This document shows positions 1 to 7,446 of a DNA stretch of 64,000 bases, piece by piece. The notes beneath the pieces are model-generated. The model searched no databases, was not told where the DNA came from, and was given only the letters and a program-made list of their open reading frames with translations. Position 1 is the first letter of the stretch. Each line of letters begins with the position of its first letter. The DNA comes from JAEULH01 sp963805915 (lineage in GTDB: Bacteria; Pseudomonadota; Alphaproteobacteria; Rhodospirillales; Defluviicoccaceae), in contig CAWDWD010000011.1 of NCBI GenBank assembly GCA_963805915.1, positions 124,001 to 188,000 of the forward strand. Direction: 5' to 3'. The translations under genes and the position numbers were made by a program.

Positions 1-53
1 CCCATTCCGCGACCGCGCGCAAGTCCTTTTGCCGTAGCCGTGTGCGCAGGCGA

Positions 54-79
54 ACCTCCCCGCGCCGGTGCGGGGAGGT
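54..79 (-). terminator. Terminator-like hairpin downstream of the TVP38 gene
   Basis: A perfect stem of about 10 base pairs (CCTCCCCGC pairing with GCGGGGAGG, closed by an outer A-T pair) with a 6-nt loop lies 34 nt past the stop codon of the minus-strand TVP38 gene. No uridine run follows on either strand, so it is either a weak or factor-dependent terminator, or only a GC-rich hairpin. Confidence 0.4.
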
Positions 80-112
80 CGGGACCCCTTGCGGTGGGGC
101 GGCAACCGTGGG

Positions 113-889
113 TTAGAGATCGGGCGCCGCGCGCCTGCGCTTGAACCTTTTGTAGGCGATGGGCACCAGCGACAACGCCGCGAGGCCCACGATCGGCGCG
201 AGGATCTCCGGCTTGAAGATCACTCCGAGGTCAGGCTTCTCGCCGGAGTCGAAGACCGCGCTCAGACCGTTTCCGACAAGGGTGTAAACGAAGCTGCCGG
301 GGATGATGCCGACAAAGGTGCCGATCACGAACGTGCGCAATCCGACGCCGAGGAAAGCCGGAACCAGGTTGACCAGCCAGAACGGAAACAGCGGCACGAG
401 GCGAAGCACCAGCAGATAGCTGAGCGCGTCGTCGCGAAAGCCTGCTTCCATCTTGCGAATGGCGCCTCCGGCCTTGGCCCGCAGGACATCGCGTAAGGCA
501 TAACGCGCGGCGAGAAAGATCGCGCTCGCGCCAAGGGTGGCGGCGATGACGACCATAACGGTTCCGTAAATCGCGCCGAACAGGAAGCCGCCGGCGATGG
601 TCATCCATACGGCGCCGGGCAACGACAGGGCGACGACCAGGGCGTAGATCGCAATGAACGCGCCGACGGCGAGCACCTCGTGGCTTCGTTGCCAGGCCAA
701 CAGCGCCTCGCGGTTGTCGGCAAGCGCGTCGAATGACAGGAAGCGATCGAGGTCGAAGAGGAAAAACGCGGCGAAGGCGGCGGCGATGACGACCACCGGC
801 GCCAGTTTCGCCAATGAAAATCCGCCCGAGGTCGGCGCGGCGTCCGGGCCGGTTGCTTCGTCGCGATTGCTGTCGCCGGGTTCCGTCAC
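113..889 (-). CDS. TVP38/TMEM64 family (VTT/SNARE-associated domain) inner-membrane protein
   Basis: This 258-residue protein has a short polar N-terminus, a first membrane segment near residues 28-45 and a hydrophobic core typical of the VTT (DedA-like) fold. Seen in the sequence are the family's glycine-rich re-entrant motif (GGFLFGAIYG), the RLVPLFPFWLVN stretch and a later G-x-x-PG-x-x-x-Y motif. A basic tail (KRFKRRR) ends it. Family members are membrane proteins linked to phospholipid or undecaprenyl-phosphate handling, but for TVP38 proteins the substrate is not established. It stands alone, divergent from the rpmH operon 280 bp away. Family assignment is secure, function is not. Confidence 0.88.
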   Translation of the reverse strand: MTEPGDSNRDEATGPDAAPTSGGFSLAKLAPVVVIAAAFAAFFLFDLDRFLSFDALADNREALLAWQRSHEVLAVGAFIAIYALVVALSLPGAVWMTIAGGFLFGAIYGTVMVVIAATLGASAIFLAARYALRDVLRAKAGGAIRKMEAGFRDDALSYLLVLRLVPLFPFWLVNLVPAFLGVGLRTFVIGTFVGIIPGSFVYTLVGNGLSAVFDSGEKPDLGVIFKPEILAPIVGLAALSLVPIAYKRFKRRRAAPDL

Positions 890-1110
890 GCCGTCTTCTC
901 CGCTGCCGCCGGCCCGGGCGGCAAGCGGTCGATCACGGATTAGACATCATGCCGTCGGCGGCGAAGTCCAGGCTTTCGCGATCACGATCGCTCACCGCCT
1001 TCGTGAGACGCGCCATCCTCGGTCGCCAGCGCGATGGCCGCGTCGGGCGTGTCAACGTCCGGCGGATGATGCGGAGGCTCGTTCAATGGCCGGCGGAGCT
1101 TTAGCGAACG

Positions 1111-1138
1111 TTGACTTGGCGCGGGTGAAGCCTTAAAC
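1111..1138 (+). promoter_or_regulatory. Candidate sigma70-type promoter for rpmH
   Basis: A TTGACT hexamer at 1111-1116 is followed after 16 nt by TTAAAC at 1133-1138. This would start transcription about 25 nt upstream of the rpmH start codon, a typical leader length. The -35 box is good, the -10 box is poor, so this is a tentative call. Confidence 0.35.
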
Positions 1139-1170
1139 CAGCGCAGCCATTGGGGCGTCGGAGCAGGCTT

Positions 1171-1305
1171 TTGAAACGTACTTTCCAACCGAGCAAGATC
1201 ATTCGCAAGCGGCGCCACGGTTTCCGCACGCGGTCCGCCACCGTTGGCGGCCGGCGGGTTCTGGTGAACCGGCGCAGGCAGGGGCGCAAGCGCCTTTCGG
1301 CCTGA
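1171..1305 (+). CDS. rpmH: 50S ribosomal protein L34 (TTG start)
   Basis: A 44-residue, extremely basic protein beginning MKRTFQPSKI and ending GRKRLSA, which is the canonical L34 sequence from end to end. It is a small structural protein of the large ribosomal subunit. The only possible start giving the conserved N-terminus is TTG at 1171, supported by a GGAG element at 1160-1163 seven nt upstream. It is followed 20 nt later by rnpA, the near-universal bacterial order rpmH-rnpA-yidD-yidC. The rare TTG start and small size make it easy to miss. Confidence 0.97.
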   Translation: MKRTFQPSKIIRKRRHGFRTRSATVGGRRVLVNRRRQGRKRLSA

Positions 1306-1325
1306 CCCTGGTTGCGTCCGAAGGT

Positions 1326-1781
1326 GTGACTCCACCCATTCCTCGTCTGAAGCGGCGCGCTGAGTTTCTCCAGGCGGCCAGGCAGGGGCGAAAGTGGGTC
1401 ACGCCCGGCTTGATCGTGCAGATGCATCGCCGCGCCGTCGCGGATCCGAAACAGCCCGATGCGGGCGTCCGGGTCGGCTTTACGGCCAGCCGCAAGGTTG
1501 GCAACGCGGTCGCGCGGAACCGGACGAAGCGGCGGCTACGCGCGGCGGCGGATCTGCTCCTGCCGCAAATGGGCGAAGCCGGCTGCGACTACGTAATCAT
1601 CGGGCGGACCGAGACGGTGACGCGATCTTTCACAGCACTGATTGACGATCTGACCACAGCGCTTCGCCGGGTAAAGACAGCGAGGCAAGGCCCGCCGCGC
1701 GATTCGGCGCAACGCGGGCAAGGCCACGGGCGCGGTCGGGCGCGGCCCCCGCTTGCGCCGAGCGGGGACACCACGCAATGA
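1326..1781 (+). CDS. rnpA: Ribonuclease P protein component
   Basis: This 151-residue basic protein is the protein subunit of RNase P, which helps the catalytic RNA remove 5' leaders from pre-tRNAs. The RnpA hallmarks are present: the LKRRAEFL start region, the RVGFTASRKVGNAVARNR helix-strand motif with its RNR signature, and the following basic helix (TKRRLR). The start is GTG at 1326. The C-terminal 35 residues (rich in Arg, Gly and Pro) extend past the usual ~120-residue family length and look disordered. The last four bases overlap yidD, implying translational coupling. Confidence 0.95.
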   Translation: MTPPIPRLKRRAEFLQAARQGRKWVTPGLIVQMHRRAVADPKQPDAGVRVGFTASRKVGNAVARNRTKRRLRAAADLLLPQMGEAGCDYVIIGRTETVTRSFTALIDDLTTALRRVKTARQGPPRDSAQRGQGHGRGRARPPLAPSGDTTQ

Positions 1782-2044
1782 GTCCGGCCCGCGCCGTGGC
1801 GACGGGGCTCATCCTCGCCTACCGCTACCTCTTGTCGCCGATCCTGCCTGGGGCGTGCCGCTTCCAGCCGACCTGCTCCGCTTATGCCCAGGACGCCGTC
1901 CGCCGCCATGGCGCGGCGAAAGGCTGCGTACTCGCCCTGCGCCGGCTCACGCGCTGTCATCCCTGGGGCGGCTGGGGCTACGATCCGGTTCCCGACGAGG
2001 TCGCTCGCAGCCACGCCGAGAGCCACGGCCACGCGCCCGGCTGA
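1778..2044 (+). CDS. yidD: Membrane protein insertion efficiency factor YidD
   Basis: An 88-residue protein with the YidD signature: a hydrophobic start (LILAYRYLLSPILPG), the CRFQPTCSAYA cysteine motif, and the CHPWGGWGYDPVP ending. YidD proteins sit at the inner membrane and help YidC insert proteins. The gene overlaps rnpA by the ATGA tetranucleotide and precedes yidC by 63 bp, the standard order. The tail after DPVPDE is short and histidine-containing. Confidence 0.95.
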   Translation: MSPARAVATGLILAYRYLLSPILPGACRFQPTCSAYAQDAVRRHGAAKGCVLALRRLTRCHPWGGWGYDPVPDEVARSHAESHGHAPG

Positions 2045-2107
2045 GCGTTTTCCGTTCCGGCCCCGTCGTCCGTGGCGGCGGATTTGTTCGCAAGTGAGTA
2101 ATGCCTG

Positions 2108-3892
2108 ATGATCGACAACAAGAACCTGATAATGGCCATCGTCCTATCGGTGGTCATCCTGTTCGGGTTCCAGTTTTTCGCTGAGCGGATGATGCCGAAG
2201 CACACCGGCGCTCAGCCGACGCAGGCGGGTCCCAACGTTAGCGAGGGCACGGCGCCGCAAGCGGGCCGGCCGCCCGCCCCGACGACGGAGCGCGGCGGGG
2301 TCGGCGGTGGGGCAGTCAATGTGGCGCCGCCCGGTACGCCCAGCGCACCGGCCTCGGCGGCGGTCCCCGCCGGCCAGGCGCGTTCGGACATTCTCGCCTC
2401 GGTGCCGCGCGTGCGCATCGACACGCCCAGGCTGCACGGCTCCATCGCCCTGGTCGGCGGGAGGATCGACGACCTGACGCTCGCCGATTATCGCGAGACC
2501 ATCGATCCCAACAGCCCCGAGATCGTGCTGTTCTCGCCGCCGGGGGCGGCCGAGCCTTACTTCGCCGAACTCGGCTGGGTTGGCGCGCCGGCGGGCGTCG
2601 AGGTTCCAACCCCGGATACCCGCTGGCAGGCCGACGGCGACGTGCTCACCCCGGACAAGCCGCTGACGCTCACCTGGGACAACGGTTCGGGGCTGATCTT
2701 CAAGCGCATCTATCGGGTCGACCGAGACTACATGTTCACGCTGAGCCAGGAGGTCGAAAACAAGGGATCCGCGCCGATCAGCCTGAACGCCTACAGCGTC
2801 GTCGCGCGTTGGGGCTCGCCGGAGACGAGCCGGTTCTACATCCTCCACGAGGGCCCGCTCGGGGTCATCGACGAGACGCTCAAGGAACTCAGCTACAAGG
2901 ACCTGCAGGAAAAGGGGGTCATCCAGTACTCGACCATCGGCGGCTGGCTCGGCTTTACCGACAAGTACTGGCTCGCCACGGTGATCCCGGTGCAGGACGA
3001 AAAGGTCGACGCGCGTTTCGTTCATTCCCGCTCCGGCGACCTCGACAAGTACCAGGCCGATTACGTCCGCGGCGCTCAGACCGTCGCGCCGGGCGCGTCG
3101 ATCAATACCGACCACAGGGTCTTCGCCGGCGCCAAGGAAGTCCGGCTGCTCGACCGCTACGCCAGCGAATACGGAATCAAGCGCTTCGATCTCGCCATTG
3201 ACTTCGGCTGGTTCTACTTCCTGACCAAGCCGCTGTTTTATTTTCTGAGCTACATCAAGGGCCTGGTTGGCAACCTCGGCGTTGCTATCCTGCTGCTGAC
3301 GGTGTGCATCAAGCTCGTGATGTTCCCTCTGGCCAACAAGTCCTACCGGGCGATGAGCCAGATGCGCAAGCTGACGCCGGAGATGACCAAGCTGCGCGAG
3401 CGCTTCGCCGACGACAAGGCCCGGCTTAACCAGGAGATGATGGCGCTTTACAAGAAGGAGAAGGTCAACCCGGCATCGGGCTGCCTGCCGATGGTCGTCC
3501 AGATCCCGGTGTTCTTCGCGCTCTACAAGGTCCTGTTCGTCACCATCGAGATGCGCCACGCGCCGTTCTTCGGCTGGATCCAGGATCTCTCGGCCAAGGA
3601 CCCGACCAATGTCTTCAATCTGTTCGGGCTGATCCCATGGGACCCATCGACAATCCTGCCGGCTGCGCTGCACATCGGCGCCTGGCCGCTGATCATGGGC
3701 GTGACGATGTTCCTCCAGCAGAAGCTGAATCCGCAGCCGCCCGATCCGATCCAGGCCAAGATCTTCATGTTCCTGCCGGTCGTTTTCACCTTCATGCTGG
3801 CCCAGTTCCCGGCCGGTCTGGTGATCTACTGGACCTGGAACAACATCCTGTCGGTCATTCAGCAGTGGGTGATCATGCGCCGAGCGGGGTGA
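2108..3892 (+). CDS. yidC: Membrane protein insertase YidC
   Basis: A 594-residue YidC of the Gram-negative type. It has an N-terminal membrane anchor (about residues 6-25), a Pro/Ala/Gly-rich linker, a large periplasmic domain (about 80-350) and the conserved five-helix Oxa1/Alb3 core in the C-terminal 230 residues. Visible core motifs are the LANKSYRAMSQMRKLTPEM segment, NPASGCLPM, the Q-x-P-VFFALYK helix, and an ending of YWTWNNILSVIQQW. It inserts and folds inner-membrane proteins alone or with SecYEG. It lies between yidD and engB, 4 bp before the latter's proposed start. Confidence 0.97.
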   Translation: MIDNKNLIMAIVLSVVILFGFQFFAERMMPKHTGAQPTQAGPNVSEGTAPQAGRPPAPTTERGGVGGGAVNVAPPGTPSAPASAAVPAGQARSDILASVPRVRIDTPRLHGSIALVGGRIDDLTLADYRETIDPNSPEIVLFSPPGAAEPYFAELGWVGAPAGVEVPTPDTRWQADGDVLTPDKPLTLTWDNGSGLIFKRIYRVDRDYMFTLSQEVENKGSAPISLNAYSVVARWGSPETSRFYILHEGPLGVIDETLKELSYKDLQEKGVIQYSTIGGWLGFTDKYWLATVIPVQDEKVDARFVHSRSGDLDKYQADYVRGAQTVAPGASINTDHRVFAGAKEVRLLDRYASEYGIKRFDLAIDFGWFYFLTKPLFYFLSYIKGLVGNLGVAILLLTVCIKLVMFPLANKSYRAMSQMRKLTPEMTKLRERFADDKARLNQEMMALYKKEKVNPASGCLPMVVQIPVFFALYKVLFVTIEMRHAPFFGWIQDLSAKDPTNVFNLFGLIPWDPSTILPAALHIGAWPLIMGVTMFLQQKLNPQPPDPIQAKIFMFLPVVFTFMLAQFPAGLVIYWTWNNILSVIQQWVIMRRAG

Positions 3893-3896
3893 AGGT

Positions 3897-4583
3897 CTGA
3901 GTGCGCCGGCGGGTGATGAGGCGACGGGGGAGGCGGGCGAGGGCGCGGCGGCGCTGGAGCGCGGCAGGGTCCTGTTCGCCGGACCGTGCGAGTTCGTCAT
4001 CTCGGCGGCGCGGCTCGAACAGCTCCCCGCCGCGGGCCTGCCGGAAATCGCCTTCGCCGGGCGTTCCAACGTCGGCAAGTCGAGCCTAGTCAACGCGCTG
4101 ACCGGGCGCGGCACGCTGGCGAAGACCTCCAATACGCCGGGACGAACCCAGCAGCTCAATTTCTTCAACCTCGGCGGCCGGCTCATGCTCGCCGATCTGC
4201 CGGGGTACGGCTACGCCAGCGCGCCGAAGCAGAACGTCCGGGCCTGGACCCGGCTGGTCGAGCTCTACCTCTCCGGCCGCCCGCCGCTGCGCCGCGCGAT
4301 GGTGCTGATCGATGCCCGCCACGGCGTCAAGGAGGTCGATCGCGGGGTCATGGCGATGCTCGATCGCACCGCCGTTTCCTACCAGCTGGTTCTCACCAAG
4401 GCCGACAAGATCACCGCGAGTGTCATGAGCGAGCGCCGCGCCGCGTTGACGGCGGAGGTCGCAACCCGGACCGCGGCCCATCCGGACGTGCTGGCGACGA
4501 GCGCGCGCACCGGCGAGGGCATCGCCGAGATCCGCGCCAATTTGGCCGCGCTTTCGGATTGGACGGCGGACCTCCCGGCCTAG
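3897..4583 (+). CDS. engB: Ribosome biogenesis GTPase EngB (YihA/YsxC), apparent CTG start
   Basis: A Ras-like GTPase needed for 50S subunit assembly. All G motifs are visible: G1 GRSNVGKSS, G2 in NTPGRTQ, G3 DLPGYGYA, G4 TKAD and G5 in SARTGEG. The reading frame is open back to a TGA at 3870-3872 and contains no ATG, GTG or TTG upstream of the G1 motif, the first ATG being inside the domain. The best start is CTG at 3897, giving an N-terminus MSAPAGDEA and 228 residues, with a GGGGTG element at 3886-3891 five nt upstream. The alternative is a base error that hides a normal start. The 4-nt spacing to yidC supports coupling. Confidence 0.9.
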   Translation: MSAPAGDEATGEAGEGAAALERGRVLFAGPCEFVISAARLEQLPAAGLPEIAFAGRSNVGKSSLVNALTGRGTLAKTSNTPGRTQQLNFFNLGGRLMLADLPGYGYASAPKQNVRAWTRLVELYLSGRPPLRRAMVLIDARHGVKEVDRGVMAMLDRTAVSYQLVLTKADKITASVMSERRAALTAEVATRTAAHPDVLATSARTGEGIAEIRANLAALSDWTADLPA

Positions 4584-4650
4584 GCGCCTCAGGTGGCCTG
4601 CGGGAAAATCGGCTGGATCTCGCGGCCAAGGTGCTTTAATCCGCGAAACC

Positions 4651-5553
4651 ATGACCGACAAGCCACCGAAAGAGCAACTTCTCGCCCGCGCCCGCACGCT
4701 GTCCGAGGCGCTGCCCTTCATGCGCCGCTATTCCGGCGCCACTTTCGTCATCAAGTATGGCGGTCACGCCATGGGCGATGCCGTGCTTTCCCAGCTGTTC
4801 GCCCGCGACATCGTCCTGCTTAGGCAGGTCGGGGTCAATCCGGTGGTCGTCCACGGCGGCGGACCGCAGATCGCGCGGATGCTCGAACGCCTGAAGATCA
4901 AGAGCGAGTTCGTCGACGGCTTGCGGGTGACCGACAAGGAGACCGTCGACGTTGTCGAAATGGTCCTCGCCGGATCCATCAACAAAGAGATCGTCTCGGC
5001 GATCAATTCCGCCGGCGGGTTTGCCGTCGGCCTGTCGGGCAAGGACGGCAACCTGATCCGGGCGCAGCGGCTGCGCCGGAGCAAGCGCGATCCGGGGTCC
5101 AACATCGAGCGCATTCTCGATCTCGGCCTGGTCGGCGAGCCGACCGAGATCGATCCCCACGTCCTCGATTTCTACGAACGCTCGGACATCACCCCGGTGA
5201 TCGCGCCGATCGGCGTCGGCGCCGGCGGCGAGACTCTCAACATCAACGCCGATACCGCCGCCGGCGCCATCGCCGCCGCACTCGGCGCCAAGCGCCTGTT
5301 GATGTTGACGGACGTCGAGGGCGTGCTCGACGCGGAGCGCAACCTGATCGCGCAGATGACGGCGAGCCAGGCGCGGCGGATGATCGCCGACGGCATCATC
5401 AGCGGCGGCATGATCCCCAAGATCGAAACCTGCCTCGACGCGGTCGGCCGGGGCGTCGAAGGCGCCGTCATCCTCGACGGCCGGGTCCCGCACGCCCTCC
5501 TGCTGGAACTGTTCACCGAACACGGCGCCGGCACCCTGGTTATTCCGGATTAG
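4651..5553 (+). CDS. argB: Acetylglutamate kinase
   Basis: This 300-residue amino-acid-kinase-fold enzyme phosphorylates N-acetylglutamate in the second step of arginine synthesis. Characteristic motifs are the N-terminal IKYGGHAMGD (phosphate-binding lysine and glycines), VVHGGGPQI for substrate binding, and the LTDVEGVLD and SGGMIPKIETC ATP/metal-site segments. The length is normal for the family. The start ATG at 4651 gives the usual short N-terminal extension before the kinase fold. engB-argB adjacency is common in alphaproteobacteria. Confidence 0.97.
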   Translation: MTDKPPKEQLLARARTLSEALPFMRRYSGATFVIKYGGHAMGDAVLSQLFARDIVLLRQVGVNPVVVHGGGPQIARMLERLKIKSEFVDGLRVTDKETVDVVEMVLAGSINKEIVSAINSAGGFAVGLSGKDGNLIRAQRLRRSKRDPGSNIERILDLGLVGEPTEIDPHVLDFYERSDITPVIAPIGVGAGGETLNINADTAAGAIAAALGAKRLLMLTDVEGVLDAERNLIAQMTASQARRMIADGIISGGMIPKIETCLDAVGRGVEGAVILDGRVPHALLLELFTEHGAGTLVIPD

Positions 5554-5571
5554 ACCGGCGAGCTGCCGCCC

Positions 5572-7290
5572 CTACCACTGCACCTTTTCCTTGAACAGGT
5601 GAGCGGGGGCGGCGCGGGTGAGAACGCGGGCGTCGTTCGACGGCTGGCCGAACAGGGCGCCCTGGACGTACTGCACGCCGCAGCCGCGGACCAGCCGCAA
5701 GGTCGCCTCGTCGTCGATGCCGCCGGCCATCGTGGCGACGCTGAATTCGCGGCAGAACGCGATCAGCGCCTTGAGGTAGCCCCGGCCCTGGCGGGCGTCG
5801 CGGGCATGTTCTATGGCCTCGCCGGCGAGCTTGACGCTGTCGACCTCGAGATCGGCGAGGTATTGGAAGCCGTGCGCCGAGGTCGCGAAGTCACACAGGC
5901 AGACCTGAACGCCGTCCTGGCGGAGACGCTGGATCCCGGCGTTGGCGGCGCCGGTGTTGGTGATGCGGCTGGATTGGGTAATCTCGAAGATCAGCCGGCC
6001 GCGGATCCACGGGCTCTCGCGGACGATCTGGTCGATCTGCGCCAACGCCGACAAGGCGTCGATGGTCTGTCCCGAGATCCTGACCGCGATCACCGGCTCG
6101 GCGTTGACCGGCGACTTCTTCTTCAGCCAGTCGATCGCCTTGCGGATCGTCGCCACGTCGAGATCGATGATCAGTCCGGCGGATTCGGCCAATGCGATGC
6201 GTTCGGCGGTGGTGTCGCGCCCGCCTTGCAACGGCAGCCTCGCCACGGCCTCGAAAGCAAAGGTCGCGCCGGTGCGGGCATCGACGATCGGCTGCATCAC
6301 GACGCCGAACAGCGCATTGGCAATGACCTGCTCGAGATCGCCGAGCGCCGCGACCGCCTCCTGGGCCAGGGCCGAGAAGCCGGTCGAAAATGCGCTCAAT
6401 GCCTCGGCGGTCGGCTCGGCGCTCTTGAACCGGTTCATGGTGTAGGTCAAGCCGGCGGCGGCATCGTTGCCGGCGAAGGCATCGCGATCGATCGCCATGG
6501 TCGCGGCCTCGACCTCGCTGCCGATCCGCTCCGGATCGGCCTCGCGGGTCAGATCGCTGATGTGGCCCTTGAGTCCGCTGACGTCGAAGTCGGCGCGGTG
6601 AACAAGGCTGTAGCGGTCCGGGCCGATCCGCGCCGCCGATTGGCCATCGGCGGCGCCGTCGCGCAGGCTCGCGCCGATCATGGCCGCCAGCTCCTGCTCG
6701 GCGCTCTCAACCAGCCGTTTGCGCAAGGACTCGTAGCCCGGCAGCATGATCAGCGAGATGCACCGGTCCTTGCTCTCGCCCGCGTCGGCGAGCTGGCTGG
6801 TGACCATGTCGATGAACGCCGGGGTGTCATACAGCCCGCTTGCCGCATCGCGCGAGCGACGGCCGAAGCCACCTTGTTTTGGCGCCGGCGGGCAGGACCG
6901 TAGCGCCAGGAAATAATGACCGTTGAGATCGCGAAGCTGGTAGCCGACGACGGCCAGCGGCGGTGACGCACCCGCGGCGCCGGTGAGTTGCAGCGCGGCG
7001 GCTTCGAAGCGCTTGCGCTCGGACGCGCCGGCGAGCAGGGCGCGGACCGCCGCGCGTTCCCCCGCAACGACCACGGCCTCGAACGGCCGGCCGATGAGTT
7101 CCTCGCCGGGCAGCCCGATCAGCGTCTCGATCGCCCCCGTCGCGTAGACGATCCGGCCGTCGCCGTCGAGCTCGAGCAGGATGTCGCCCCAGCAGAACGC
7201 CAGCGCGACGAAGCGGTCGCGCTCGGTGCGAAGAAGGGAGGCCGGAGTGCTTGAAACGGGAGAGGTCGCCGCTGTCGCTGTCAACATCAT
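5572..7290 (-). CDS. EAL-domain protein with degenerate active site (paralogue of downstream gene)
   Basis: A 572-residue protein: a PAS-like N-terminal third (about 25-135), a degenerate GGDEF-like middle (about 150-290, GPDRY where GGDEF would be) and a C-terminal EAL phosphodiesterase-type domain (about 320-560). In the EAL domain the signature reads EAV (E347), the metal-binding Asn of the usual NISGQ motif is Arg (R404 in RISGQT), the DDFG loop reads CDFA (466-469) and the late Glu motif reads AGGIDD. Glu436 and Lys487 are retained. Loss of several metal ligands predicts no c-di-GMP hydrolysis, and perhaps a binding or scaffold role. It is the tandem paralogue of the gene at 7447-9249, which keeps the catalytic residues. 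Confidence 0.85.
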   Translation of the reverse strand: MMLTATAATSPVSSTPASLLRTERDRFVALAFCWGDILLELDGDGRIVYATGAIETLIGLPGEELIGRPFEAVVVAGERAAVRALLAGASERKRFEAAALQLTGAAGASPPLAVVGYQLRDLNGHYFLALRSCPPAPKQGGFGRRSRDAASGLYDTPAFIDMVTSQLADAGESKDRCISLIMLPGYESLRKRLVESAEQELAAMIGASLRDGAADGQSAARIGPDRYSLVHRADFDVSGLKGHISDLTREADPERIGSEVEAATMAIDRDAFAGNDAAAGLTYTMNRFKSAEPTAEALSAFSTGFSALAQEAVAALGDLEQVIANALFGVVMQPIVDARTGATFAFEAVARLPLQGGRDTTAERIALAESAGLIIDLDVATIRKAIDWLKKKSPVNAEPVIAVRISGQTIDALSALAQIDQIVRESPWIRGRLIFEITQSSRITNTGAANAGIQRLRQDGVQVCLCDFATSAHGFQYLADLEVDSVKLAGEAIEHARDARQGRGYLKALIAFCREFSVATMAGGIDDEATLRLVRGCGVQYVQGALFGQPSNDARVLTRAAPAHLFKEKVQW

Positions 7291-7446
7291 GAACTCGCGA
7301 GTGATTGCCGATGCAGGTTTCGTTTCGGGTCGAACGCTCGGGCGCGCGGCCGCCGCCGCCGCGCCCGAGCAAGTCCTCAGCCTACCAGAGGCGGGCCAAT
7401 GCCTCGGTGACGGCCATCACCGCGCACGCGCGTATCCGGCCGGACG

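Noticed and set aside
2144..4186. A long open frame (about 680 codons) on the minus strand opposite yidC
   Set aside because: It is an antisense shadow of a GC-rich gene: Arg/Gly/Ala/Asp-rich with no domain, while yidC on the other strand has every family motif.
5599..6903. A 434-codon plus-strand frame opposite the EAL-domain gene
   Set aside because: No conserved domain and biased composition; the minus-strand gene in the same DNA is clearly real.
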